From CAWDBV01 sp963800705 (GTDB lineage Bacteria; Actinomycetota; Thermoleophilia; Solirubrobacterales; 70-9): a DNA stretch of 64,000 bases. The notes below the pieces were generated by a model, which was not told the origin of the DNA, ran no database searches, and saw only the letters and a program-made list of their open reading frames with translations. The position numbers were made by a program, and so were the translations under genes. This document shows, one piece after another, positions 1 to 7,696 of the stretch. The stretch is taken from assembly GCA_963800705.1 (NCBI GenBank), contig CAWDBV010000001.1, positions 175,081 to 239,080 on the forward strand, read 5' to 3'. Position 1 is the stretch's first letter; each line of letters opens with the position of its first letter.

Positions 1-1
1 C

Positions 2-559
2 GGCCGCCGCTTCTCGTTCACCGCCCTGGTCGCGGTCGGCGACGAGGACTCCGTGGTCGGGATCGGCTACGGCAAGGCCCGCGAGGTCCCGCTCGCGATC
101 CAGAAGGGAGTCGAGAACGCCCGCAAGGACCTCTTCAAGATTCCGAAGTACGGCCAGACGATCACCCACAGGGTGATCGGACGCTTCGGCGCCGGCCACG
201 TCGTGCTGCGGCCCGCCAGCCCCGGCACCGGGGTGATCGCCGGCGGCGGTGTCCGCGCGGTGCTCGAGCTCGGCGGCGTCCGCGACGTGCTCACGAAGAG
301 CATCGGCACCCAGAACCCGATCAACCTCGTCAAGGCGACGATGGAGGGGCTCTACAGCCTCCGCCGCCCGGAGGAGATCGCCGAGCTTCGCGGCCTCTCG
401 GTGCGCGAGGTGCTCGGAATCGGCCCCGACGAGGGCAGCGGTAAGAAGGAAGAGGTCGAGGACGTGACCCCGAAGGCGGTCGACGCGGCTCCCGCGGCGA
501 CTACACCCGAGCCGGCACCCGATGCCCCGGCCGAGAAACCTGAGCAGGCGGGCGGCTGA
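2..559 (+). CDS. rpsE: 30S ribosomal protein S5 (5' end outside window)
   Basis: C-terminal part of S5, a small-subunit protein that helps decoding fidelity. The open frame enters from the left edge with the typical S5 core (RRFSFTALVAVGD, then VGIGYGKAREVP), followed by GRFGAGHVVLRPA and GTGVIAGGGVRAVLE. After the conserved LRRPEEIAELRG helix comes a Glu/Ala/Pro-rich tail of about 45 residues that most S5 proteins lack. The stop overlaps the ATG of rpmD (TGATG), so translation is probably coupled. Only the N-terminus is missing. Confidence 0.97.
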   Translation, partial: GRRFSFTALVAVGDEDSVVGIGYGKAREVPLAIQKGVENARKDLFKIPKYGQTITHRVIGRFGAGHVVLRPASPGTGVIAGGGVRAVLELGGVRDVLTKSIGTQNPINLVKATMEGLYSLRRPEEIAELRGLSVREVLGIGPDEGSGKKEEVEDVTPKAVDAAPAATTPEPAPDAPAEKPEQAGG

Positions 560-729
560 TGCCCGTGCTGAAGCAGATCCGCTCCACCAACGGCGCCTCG
601 CCGCGCCAGCGCGACACGCTGCGCTCGCTGCGGCTCGGCCGCATCGGCAGCACCGCCGAGCACCCCGACTCGCCGCAGCTGCAAGGCATGCTGCGGGTGG
701 TCGGCCACATGATCGAGGTGCAAAAGTGA
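559..729 (+). CDS. rpmD: 50S ribosomal protein L30
   Basis: A 56-residue protein. It starts MPVLKQIRSTNGASPRQRDT and continues with LRSLRLGRIGSTAEHPDSP and a C-terminal GMLRVVGHMIEV strand, the standard small bacterial L30 layout. The position between rpsE and rplO is the conserved one. The ATG overlaps the rpsE stop and the gene's own stop overlaps the GTG of rplO. Confidence 0.95.
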   Translation: MPVLKQIRSTNGASPRQRDTLRSLRLGRIGSTAEHPDSPQLQGMLRVVGHMIEVQK

Positions 730-1304
730 GCGCGAAGAAGAAGGACCGCGGGATCCGCAACCGCGACCCCGCGGAGATCGGCCTGCACTCGATCAAGCCG
801 AAGCCGGGAGCGCGCAGCTCGCGCAAGCGGATCGGCCGCGGCGAGGGCTCGGGCCTCGGAAAGACTTCGGGCCGCGGGCACAAGGGCGCCGGGTCCCGCT
901 CGGGCGCCAAGCGCAAGGTCGCCTACGAGGGCGGCCAGAACCCGATCCACATGCGGATGCGCAAGCTGAGCGGCCCGCATCGCAAGATGTCGATGCCGTT
1001 CGAGCGCTTCCGGACCCGCACGCAGCCGGTCAACGTGGCCGACCTCGAGGCCCGCTTCAAAGAGGGCGCGGAGGTCAGCCCCGAGACCCTGCTCGAGGCC
1101 GGGCTCGCGAAGCGCACCGGCATCCCGGTGAAGATCCTCGGCAAGGGCGAGATCTCCAAGAAGCTCTCCGTGCGGGCGCACGGATTCAGCGCCACCGCGA
1201 AGCAGAAGATCGAGTCCGCGGGCGGCAGCTGTGAGACGATCGAAGACGTGAAGCCGGCGCCGGCGGAGGACAAGAAGGAAGCGAAGGAAGAGGCCGCTTC
1301 GTGA
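726..1304 (+). CDS. rplO: 50S ribosomal protein L15
   Basis: L15 of the large subunit, 192 residues from the GTG that overlaps the rpmD stop (GTGA). The frame is open further upstream, but this start gives the normal position of the GLHSIKPKPGAR...RIGRGEGSGLGKTSGRGHKGAGSR segment. The end is the usual L15 fold (VKILGKGEISKKLSVRAHGFS) plus a Lys/Glu/Ala tail of about 25 residues. Its stop overlaps the GTG of secY. Confidence 0.96.
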   Translation: MSAKKKDRGIRNRDPAEIGLHSIKPKPGARSSRKRIGRGEGSGLGKTSGRGHKGAGSRSGAKRKVAYEGGQNPIHMRMRKLSGPHRKMSMPFERFRTRTQPVNVADLEARFKEGAEVSPETLLEAGLAKRTGIPVKILGKGEISKKLSVRAHGFSATAKQKIESAGGSCETIEDVKPAPAEDKKEAKEEAAS

Positions 1305-2572
1305 TCCGCACCGTCGCCAACGCGTTCAGCGTCCCCGAGATCCGCCGCAAGCTGCTGTTCACGCTCGCGATCCTCGCCCTCTACCGGCTCGGCGCCTACA
1401 TCCCGTCACCAGGGGTCAACGTCGACACGATCAAGGACATCGAGGAGAACTTCTCGGGCTCCAACATCCTCGGCTTCCTGAATCTGTTCTCCGGAGGAAG
1501 CCTCTCGCGCTTGAGCCTGTTCGCGCTCGGGATCATGCCCTACATCACCGCCTCGATCATCCTCCAGCTGCTGACGGTGGTCGTGCCCTCGCTCGAGAAG
1601 CTCCAGAAGGAGGGCGAGGTCGGCCAGCAGAAGATCACCCAGTACACGCGCTATCTGACCGTCGGGCTGGCCTTCGGCCAATCGGTCGGCTACGTCTTCC
1701 TGTTCCGCTCCTTCCAGAACCAGGCCGGGACGAGCGTGGTCGGCGAGCTCACGTTCGCGAAGACGATGCTGATCGTCATCTGCCTGACGACCGGCTGCAC
1801 GATGCTGATGTGGATGGGCGAGCTGATCACCCAGCGCGGAATCGGCAACGGGATATCGCTGATGATCTTCGCCTCGATCACGGCCGGGCTCGCGACCGGA
1901 ATCCAGCAATGGTGGACGAACCCCGACCAGGTCTTCGTGGTGATGATGCCGTTCGTGGCGCTGGCGGTGATCGTCGCGATCGTCTTCGTCCAGGAAGGCC
2001 AGCGGCGAATACCCGTGCAATACGCCAAACGCGTCGTCGGCCGCCGGATGACGGCCGGCGGATCGACCTACTTACCCCTGCGAGTCAACATGGCCGGCGT
2101 CATCCCGGTCATCTTCGCCGCCTCGATCATGGCCTTCCCGCCGACGATCGGCCAGCTCCTCAATACCCCCGCGGCGCTCGACTTCGCTGCCTTCTTCGGC
2201 CCCAACAGCTGGGCTTACGTGGCCGGTGAGGTCTTCTTCATCATCATCTTCACCTACTTCTACACCGCGGTCACCTTCAACCCGGTCGACCAGGCCGACA
2301 ACCTGAAACAGCACGGAGGTTTCATCCCCGGGGTGAGACCCGGCCGGCCAACGGCCGAGTACCTGGATCGAATCCTCTCCCGGCTCACCTTCCCGGGCGC
2401 CCTCTATCTGGGCGCCGTGGCGGCGCTGCCGACGATCCTGATCAGCCAGACATCGGCCAACTTCTACTTCGGCGGAACCTCGATCCTGATCGTGGTCGGG
2501 GTGGCGCTCGACACCGTCAAACAGCTCGAGGCGCAGCTGATGATGCGCAACTACGAAGGCTTCTTGAAGTAG
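1301..2572 (+). CDS. secY: Preprotein translocase subunit SecY
   Basis: Channel subunit of the Sec translocon in the plasma membrane, 423 residues with about ten hydrophobic segments. Visible hallmarks are the N-terminal FSVPEIRRKLLFTLAILALYRLG, the plug/TM2 region (LGIMPYITASIILQLL), the cytoplasmic loop QEGQRRIPVQYAKRVVGRR and the C-terminal NFYFGGTSILIVVGVALDT followed by MMRNYEGFLK. The GTG start overlaps the rplO stop. It sits in the conserved rplO-secY-adk order. Confidence 0.98.
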   Translation: MIRTVANAFSVPEIRRKLLFTLAILALYRLGAYIPSPGVNVDTIKDIEENFSGSNILGFLNLFSGGSLSRLSLFALGIMPYITASIILQLLTVVVPSLEKLQKEGEVGQQKITQYTRYLTVGLAFGQSVGYVFLFRSFQNQAGTSVVGELTFAKTMLIVICLTTGCTMLMWMGELITQRGIGNGISLMIFASITAGLATGIQQWWTNPDQVFVVMMPFVALAVIVAIVFVQEGQRRIPVQYAKRVVGRRMTAGGSTYLPLRVNMAGVIPVIFAASIMAFPPTIGQLLNTPAALDFAAFFGPNSWAYVAGEVFFIIIFTYFYTAVTFNPVDQADNLKQHGGFIPGVRPGRPTAEYLDRILSRLTFPGALYLGAVAALPTILISQTSANFYFGGTSILIVVGVALDTVKQLEAQLMMRNYEGFLK

Positions 2573-2588
2573 CTACGCTCGCGCCGCC

Positions 2589-3263
2589 ATGCCCGAGCTG
2601 AATCTGGTCCTCCTCGGCCCCCCGGGGAGCGGCAAGGGGACCCAGGGGGAGCGACTGCAGGAGGACTTCCGCCTCCCGTATTACGCGACCGGCGACATCC
2701 TCCGGGCCGCGGTCAAGAAGGGGACGGAGATCGGCAAACAGGCGAAGGCCTACATGGACGCCGGCGATCTGGTTCCCGACGAGGTGATCATCGGTGTGAT
2801 CATCGAGCGGATCGCGGGTTCCGAGGCCCAGGACGGATTCATCCTCGACGGCTTTCCTCGCACGACCCCGCAGGCGGAGGCGCTCGCTGCGGAGATGGAG
2901 AAGCTCGAGCGCGCACTCACAGCGGCCGTTCTGATCGACGTCACCGAGGAAGAGGTCGTCCGCAGGCTCGGCGGCCGGCGGACCTGCGCCAAGGGGGGCC
3001 ACGTTTTCCACCTCGAGTTCGACCCGCCGAAGGAGGAGGGGGTCTGCGACATCTGCGGCGGCGAGCTGATCGTCCGCGACGACGACAAGCCCGAGGTGAT
3101 CAAGCACAGGCTCGAGCAGTACCACGAGAAGACCGAGCCCCTGATCGCCTACTACGAGGAGAAGGGCATACTTCGCAAGGTGGACGGCAGCCAGCCCCCG
3201 AACGAAGTAGAGGAGCAGATCCACGCCCTGATCGCGACGCTGCGAAAGGCCGAGGAGGTCTGA
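2589..3263 (+). CDS. adk: Adenylate kinase, zinc-LID form
   Basis: Interconverts 2 ADP with ATP and AMP. The 224-residue protein has the P-loop GPPGSGKGT at residues 10-18, the AMP-site TGDILRAA and the DGFPRT motif. The LID has the long form with metal-binding residues (TCAKGGH, then CDICGGEL), so a structural zinc is likely. It starts 16 bases after secY and is followed by map, the standard order. Confidence 0.97.
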   Translation: MPELNLVLLGPPGSGKGTQGERLQEDFRLPYYATGDILRAAVKKGTEIGKQAKAYMDAGDLVPDEVIIGVIIERIAGSEAQDGFILDGFPRTTPQAEALAAEMEKLERALTAAVLIDVTEEEVVRRLGGRRTCAKGGHVFHLEFDPPKEEGVCDICGGELIVRDDDKPEVIKHRLEQYHEKTEPLIAYYEEKGILRKVDGSQPPNEVEEQIHALIATLRKAEEV

Positions 3264-3279
3264 TGGGGGGTACAGAGAC

Positions 3280-4050
3280 GTGATGTACCACGGCGGGATC
3301 ATCCGCAAGACCCCCGAGCAGGTCGAGGAGATGGCGGCGGGCGGAGCGATTCAGGCGCGATGCCTGAACCTGCTCGCCTCCAAGGTCCGCCCCGGGGTGA
3401 CGACCGGCGAGCTCGACGAGGCAGCCGAGCGCTTCATCCGCTCGCAGGGCGGCGAGCCCTCGTTCAAGGGCTACCGCGGCTTTCCGGGCTCGATCTGCGC
3501 CTCACCGAACTCGATGGTCGTGCACGGGATCCCGGGGCCCTACGAGCTCAAGCGCGGCGACGTGCTCTCGATCGACGTCGGCGTCACCTACGGCGGCTGG
3601 GTCGCCGACGCCGCGATCACGGTCCCGGTCGGACCGCCCCGCAACGAGGCGAAGCGCCTGCTCGCCACGACCGAGGCCTCCCTGCACGCCGGCACCGAGC
3701 AGATGCGGCCGGGCAACCGGCTCGGCGACGTCTCGGCCGCGATCCAGGCTCGGGTCGAGGCCGACGGCTTCCACATCATCCGCAGCCTCGTCGGCCACGG
3801 GGTCGGGCGCCAGATGCACGAGGACCCGCAGATCCCCAACTACGGCGAGCCCGGCAAGGGCCCCGAGCTCGAGGAGGGGATGGTGTTCGCGATCGAGCCG
3901 ATGGTGAACGCCGGCACCGCCGAGGTGAAGATGGGCGATGACGGCTGGGCCGTCTACGCGAAGGACGACTCGCTCGCCGCCCACTTCGAGTTCACGGTCG
4001 CGGTGACCGCGGACGGCCCGCGGATCCTCACCCCCTGGCACCTCGATTGA
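3280..4050 (+). CDS. map: Methionine aminopeptidase, type I
   Basis: Removes the initiator Met from new proteins. The 256-residue pita-bread fold has the metal ligands in the expected blocks: VVHGIPG, LSIDVGVTYGGWVADAAIT (two Asp), GHGVGRQMHEDPQIPNYG (His), FAIEPMVNAG (Glu) and FEFTVAVT (Glu). The first codons are GTG-ATG, so either 3280 or the ATG at 3283 may start translation. infA normally follows map; here secreted-protein genes follow instead. Confidence 0.96.
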   Translation: MMYHGGIIRKTPEQVEEMAAGGAIQARCLNLLASKVRPGVTTGELDEAAERFIRSQGGEPSFKGYRGFPGSICASPNSMVVHGIPGPYELKRGDVLSIDVGVTYGGWVADAAITVPVGPPRNEAKRLLATTEASLHAGTEQMRPGNRLGDVSAAIQARVEADGFHIIRSLVGHGVGRQMHEDPQIPNYGEPGKGPELEEGMVFAIEPMVNAGTAEVKMGDDGWAVYAKDDSLAAHFEFTVAVTADGPRILTPWHLD

Positions 4051-4134
4051 GCCCCCGCACCGGGCGGGTTTAGGCCTCAGTTTTGCTGGGTAGAAACCAT
4101 CCCGGCAATGAGGGGAACTAAGAGGAGGCTTGCA

Positions 4135-4644
4135 ATGAGGACGGCAATCAAGCGAAGGCTTTTGATCGGGCTCGCGACGCTGGCGGCGACGCTGCTCATC
4201 CCTGGCGGCGCGTCGGCGGTTACCGTCAACCTGACCGCCGACAAGAGCAGCGTCCGGATCGGGCAGGACGTCAACTTCACGCTCGGCGTCGCCGCGAGCC
4301 TGGGCGCGACCTCCGGCGGCATCACGCAGATCGCCGACAACATCTTCGGGGACATCCAGGGGCGCGGTCTGTGCGCGACCATTCCCTCGGGGGCCGATTT
4401 CACCTTCACCCAGCCGTACAGGTGCGTGTTCACGGCCGAGATCACGGGCCGGCCCGGGACCCACATTCACACCGTGACCGTGGGCGGGACGGAGGCCTAC
4501 TGTCCCCCGAACAACTCTCCGCCCTGCCCGGGGACCCAGGTGACGAGCACCAATTTCATCACCCCCTCGAACAGCGTCTCGTTCAAGGTTCTGTGCAAGA
4601 AGGGCCAGCGGGCGCGCAAGGGCAAGTGCGTCAAGAAGAGCTGA
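4135..4644 (+). CDS. Secreted protein with Cys-basic tail, paralogue 1
   Basis: Function unknown. I chose the ATG at 4135 because AGGAGG lies 6 bases upstream (4123-4128); an in-frame ATG at 4108 lacks this. The 169-residue product has a clear signal peptide (RRLLIGLATLAATLL to GGASA), then a beta-rich domain that begins VTVNLTADKSSVRIGQDVNFTL, like an immunoglobulin-type fold. It contains Cys residues around RYRC/CVF and CPPNNSPPC. The C-terminus is CKKGQRARKGKCVKKS. It is the first of three tandem relatives lying where infA is expected. Confidence 0.85.
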   Translation: MRTAIKRRLLIGLATLAATLLIPGGASAVTVNLTADKSSVRIGQDVNFTLGVAASLGATSGGITQIADNIFGDIQGRGLCATIPSGADFTFTQPYRCVFTAEITGRPGTHIHTVTVGGTEAYCPPNNSPPCPGTQVTSTNFITPSNSVSFKVLCKKGQRARKGKCVKKS

Positions 4645-4690
4645 GCGCCGCGCGCAGCCGCATGCGCACCAGCCGCTGAAGCTCAATAGG

Positions 4691-5221
4691 ATGCGTTGCA
4701 TGGCGCGCGGGGCATCACTCACCGTTCTGGTTGCGGCCATGGCCGCCGCAGCGCTCCCGGCTGCCGCGAGCGCCGCGCCGACTGTCACGCTGAGCGCTGA
4801 TCAGACCCTGGTCCGCAACGGGACCACGGTCAACTTCACGCTCACCGTCACCAAGAGCCCGACCGCCGACCACGGCGGCATCAATTTCCTGATCGACTCG
4901 CTCGACGGCCCGATCACCGCCAAGGCGGGCCGGTGCATCCTCTCGCCGAACGCGCCCGACCTGTCGCTGGCCGTGCCGAGCTACAGCTGCACCTATCCGT
5001 TCGTAGTCGACGGGCGCGGCGGCACCACCCAGACCCACACCATGAACGCGATCGGCGTCGAGACCTTCTGCGGCGCCCCGCCGCCGACCCCGGGCGCCCC
5101 CTGCCCGGCCACGCCGCCGGCCTCGGACGTCGCCTTCAACGTGATCTCGAACCCGGTCACGGTCACGCTCAGGTGCAAGAAGGGCCAAAAGCTCCGCAAG
5201 GGCAAGTGCCGCAAGCGCTGA
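4691..5221 (+). CDS. Secreted protein with Cys-basic tail, paralogue 2
   Basis: Function unknown; 176 residues, with ATG starts at 4691 or 4700. It has a signal peptide ending near AAASAAP and a domain starting PTVTLSADQTLVRNGTTVNFTL that matches its two neighbours in pattern. A shared DGRGGTTQTHTMNAIGVE stretch recurs closely in paralogue 3. It ends in CKKGQKLRKGKCRKR. The coding sequence for this tail also contains the start codon of the next gene. Confidence 0.85.
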   Translation: MRCMARGASLTVLVAAMAAAALPAAASAAPTVTLSADQTLVRNGTTVNFTLTVTKSPTADHGGINFLIDSLDGPITAKAGRCILSPNAPDLSLAVPSYSCTYPFVVDGRGGTTQTHTMNAIGVETFCGAPPPTPGAPCPATPPASDVAFNVISNPVTVTLRCKKGQKLRKGKCRKR

Positions 5222-5757
5222 GCGGCCGCCGCAATCGCGCGCTGTCGGCCGTCGCGGCGCTTGCGATCACAGCCGCGGGCGCGCTCCCAGCCGTGGCGAG
5301 CGCGACAACCGTGACCCTGAGCGCCGACAAGACCAAGGTCAGCTCGGGGAAGACGGTCGACTTCACGGTAGTGATCACCAAGACCCCGACCGCGACCCAC
5401 GGCGAGGTCAACTACCTCAGTGACTCGCTTGCCGGCCGCGTCGACAAGAACGGGCAGTGCCCGCTGACGCCGGGAGCGATGCTGCTGACGATGACGACCC
5501 CGACCTACCGGTGCACCTATTCGCTCGTCATCGACGGCGACGGCGGGACAACCCAGACCCACACGCTGTTCGCCGGCGGCGTCGAAGCCACGTGCACGCC
5601 CACGCAGCCCGCGCCGGCGGCAACCTGCCCCGGGGTCGGGACGTCATACAGCGCCGTCCTCTCCGTGCTCACCTCGAATCCGGTCACGATCACGATCAAG
5701 TGCAAGAAGGGCGAGAAGTTGAAGAAGGGCAAGTGCGTGAAGAAGGGCAAGAAGTGA
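5206..5757 (+). CDS. Secreted protein with Cys-basic tail, paralogue 3
   Basis: Function unknown. The only usable in-frame start before the signal peptide is the GTG at 5206, inside the last 16 bases of the preceding gene, so expression is probably coupled. The 183-residue product has a signal peptide (ALSAVAALAITAAGALPAVASA) and a domain beginning TTVTLSADKTKVSSGKTVDFTV. DGDGGTTQTHTLFAGGVEATC parallels paralogue 2. It ends CKKGEKLKKGKCVKKGKK. The three genes look like a tandem duplication series. Confidence 0.82.
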   Translation: MPQALSGRRNRALSAVAALAITAAGALPAVASATTVTLSADKTKVSSGKTVDFTVVITKTPTATHGEVNYLSDSLAGRVDKNGQCPLTPGAMLLTMTTPTYRCTYSLVIDGDGGTTQTHTLFAGGVEATCTPTQPAPAATCPGVGTSYSAVLSVLTSNPVTITIKCKKGEKLKKGKCVKKGKK

Positions 5758-5770
5758 TTCCGTGCCTGGG

Positions 5771-5813
5771 TCACGCCTGACCACGCCTGGATCACACCTG
5801 GACCACGACTGAG
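5771..5813 (+). repeat. Four degenerate 10-11 bp direct repeats
   Basis: Four imperfect units in tandem, of the type TCACGCCTGA / CCACGCCTGGA / TCACACCTGGA / CCACGACTGAG, just after paralogue 3 and about 125 bases before rpmJ. Their role is unknown. They may mark a regulator site for the alpha operon or a slippage product. Confidence 0.55.
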
Positions 5814-5826
5814 TGAGGCCGATTGC

Positions 5827-5832
5827 TACTAT
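5827..5832 (+). promoter_or_regulatory. Possible -10 element for the rpmJ-rpsM operon
   Basis: TACTAT fits the TAnnnT pattern of a sigma-70-type -10 box and lies about 105 bases before rpmJ, in the only sizeable gap ahead of the alpha operon. I see no convincing -35 at the right distance, so this is weak. Confidence 0.25.
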
Positions 5833-5938
5833 CTCCCGTCCGGCCCATGTCTGATCGGGCCGAATTTTTTGTCCGCGAGCCCGACTCCTGGGGCCCGGGG
5901 GCCTACTCCGAACGATACGACCAAACCCGAGCGAGGGA

Positions 5939-6052
5939 ATGAAAGTCCGAGCGTCCGTAAAACCGATTTGCGAGAAGTGCAAGGTGGTCCGCCGCGGCGG
6001 AGCCGTGCTCGTGATCTGTCCCAACCCCCGCCACAAGCAGCGGCAGGGCTGA
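5939..6052 (+). CDS. rpmJ: 50S ribosomal protein L36, zinc form
   Basis: A 37-residue protein, MKVRASVKPICEKCKVVRRG then VLVICPNPRHKQRQG. The four zinc ligands are C11, C14, C27 and H32, so this is the zinc-binding type. It precedes rpsM by 8 bases, the normal order. Confidence 0.96.
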   Translation: MKVRASVKPICEKCKVVRRGGAVLVICPNPRHKQRQG

Positions 6053-6060
6053 GTACCTAG

Positions 6061-6444
6061 ATGGCGCGAATCGCAGGAGTAAACGTTCCAACCGACAAGC
6101 GGGTCGAGATCGGGCTCACCTACGTCTACGGGATCGGCCGCTCGACCGCGAACCAGATCTTGAGCAAGACCGGGGTCGACCCCAACACCGCGGTCAAGGA
6201 CCTGACCGAGGACGAGGTCGTGAAGCTGCGCGAGGCCGTCGAAGCCACGGACGTTGAGGGTGACCTGCGGCGCGAGCGCTCCCAGAACGTGAAGCGGCTG
6301 CAGGAGATCGGCTCCTATCGCGGCCAGCGCCACCGGCGCAGCCTCCCGACCAGGGGCCAGCGGACGAAGACCAACGCCCGGAGCCGCAAGGGCCCGCGCA
6401 AGATGAGCGTCGCCCAGCGCGCGAAGGCGCCGACGCCGAAGTAG
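6061..6444 (+). CDS. rpsM: 30S ribosomal protein S13
   Basis: S13 of the small-subunit head, 127 residues. The start MARIAGVNVPTDKRVEIGLTYVYGIG and the C-terminal RGQRHRRSLPTRGQRTKTNARSRKGPRK are diagnostic. The gene is the second of the rpmJ-rpsM-rpsK-rpsD-rpoA-rplQ cluster. Confidence 0.98.
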   Translation: MARIAGVNVPTDKRVEIGLTYVYGIGRSTANQILSKTGVDPNTAVKDLTEDEVVKLREAVEATDVEGDLRRERSQNVKRLQEIGSYRGQRHRRSLPTRGQRTKTNARSRKGPRKMSVAQRAKAPTPK

Positions 6445-6448
6445 AGAT

Positions 6449-7039
6449 ATGGCAGACGAGCAGACGACACCAGACGAGCAGGTAGAGGCCGAAGCCGAGG
6501 CCCCCGAGCCCGAGGCTCCGAAGGAGGACGCCGCGAATGAGGACGCCCCCAAGGAAGACGCGAGCGTGCCCGAGAGCGATGACGCGCCCGCAGCCGAAGG
6601 CGAGGACGCGTCCTCTGGTGACGCGTCTTCTGATCAGGATGCCGAGAAGACGGCGAAGCCGAAGCCAAAGCGCCGTAAGCGCACCAAGAAGCACATCACC
6701 TACGGGCAGGCCCACGTCAAGACTTCGTTCAACAACACGATCGTCACGCTCACCGACACTGAGGGCAACGTGATCGCCTGGGAGTCGGCCGGTTCGGCCG
6801 GCTTCAAGGGCTCGCGCAAGAGCACCCCGTTCGCCGCCCAGGTGACCGCCGACGCCGCCGCCCGCAAGGGGATGGAGCACGGCCTGGAAAAGGTCGAAGT
6901 GTTTGCGAAAGGCGCCGGGTCGGGTCGCGAGACCGCGATCCGCTCGCTGCAGGCGGCCGGACTCGACGTGACCACGGTCAAGGACGTCACACCCCAGGCC
7001 CACAACGGCTGTCGTCCCCGCAAGCGGAGGAGGGTCTAG
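6449..7039 (+). CDS. rpsK: 30S ribosomal protein S11 with acidic N-terminal extension
   Basis: S11 forms part of the platform of the 30S subunit. The conserved protein begins near residue 70 (KPKRRKRTKKHITYGQAHV) and continues through TFNNTIVT-like NNTIVTLTDTEGNVIAWESAG, GFKGSRKSTPFAAQ and the C-terminal VTPQAHNGCRPRKRRRV. In front lie about 68 residues rich in Asp, Glu, Ala and Pro, which bacterial S11 (about 130 residues) normally lacks. I see no start codon that would give a normal-length S11; a GTG within the extension would still leave about 30 extra residues. The start lies 4 bases after the rpsM stop. Confidence 0.95.
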   Translation: MADEQTTPDEQVEAEAEAPEPEAPKEDAANEDAPKEDASVPESDDAPAAEGEDASSGDASSDQDAEKTAKPKPKRRKRTKKHITYGQAHVKTSFNNTIVTLTDTEGNVIAWESAGSAGFKGSRKSTPFAAQVTADAAARKGMEHGLEKVEVFAKGAGSGRETAIRSLQAAGLDVTTVKDVTPQAHNGCRPRKRRRV

Positions 7040-7659
7040 TGGCTCGCGATACCTCCCCGCAGTGCAAGCAGTGCCGCCGCGAGGGCCAGAAGCTCTTCCT
7101 AAAGGGCCAGCGCTGCTTCACCGACAAGTGCGGCGTCGAGCGCCGGTCCTACGCGCCCGGCGAACACGGTCGCGGCCGCATGCGCCACTCCGAATACCGC
7201 CACCAGCTGCGCGAGAAGCAGAAAGCGCGCCGCTACTACCAGCTCCAGGAGAAGCAGTTCCGGGCCTACTACGACAAGGCGAGCGGCCAGGACGGCGTCA
7301 CGGGCGAGAACCTGCTGCGCCTGCTCGAGCGGCGCTTCGACAACGTCCTCGTGCGGCTCGGATTCGCGGCCTCACGGCGTCAGGCCCGCCAGTTCGTCCG
7401 CCACGGCCACTGGACGATCAACGGCCGCCGCGTCGACATCCCCTCTTACCAAGTGAAGCCCGACGACGTGATCACGATCAAGGACGGCTCCTCGGCGACC
7501 GACGCGGTTCGCGCGGCGACCGAGCTCACGGCCGGCGTGCCGGCCTGGCTGCAGGCGGATCACGATTCGCTGAATGCCAAGGTCCTGCGCCTCCCGGAAC
7601 GGAGCGAGATCTCCGCGCCGGTCGAGGAGCAGCTGATCGTCGAGCTGTACTCGAAGTAA
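7039..7659 (+). CDS. rpsD: 30S ribosomal protein S4, zinc form
   Basis: S4 nucleates 30S assembly and often autoregulates this operon. The 206-residue product has four N-terminal Cys (C9, C12, C26, C31) that fit the zinc-binding type, and the S4 RNA-binding domain (RLLERRFDNVLVRLGFAASRRQARQFVRHGHWTINGRRVDIPS). The GTG start overlaps the last base of the rpsK stop. Confidence 0.97.
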   Translation: MARDTSPQCKQCRREGQKLFLKGQRCFTDKCGVERRSYAPGEHGRGRMRHSEYRHQLREKQKARRYYQLQEKQFRAYYDKASGQDGVTGENLLRLLERRFDNVLVRLGFAASRRQARQFVRHGHWTINGRRVDIPSYQVKPDDVITIKDGSSATDAVRAATELTAGVPAWLQADHDSLNAKVLRLPERSEISAPVEEQLIVELYSK

Positions 7660-7696
7660 CCGAAGACGTAAACCGAAAGCAACTGAGAAGGATGCG

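Noticed and set aside
5847..5942. A 31-codon ORF overlapping rpmJ by ATGA, with ERYDQTRARE slightly like the SPYDLTRGRI end of IF-1
   Set aside because: Too short for infA, no S1-like fold before it, and the likeness covers about ten residues. Kept only as a possible leader peptide.
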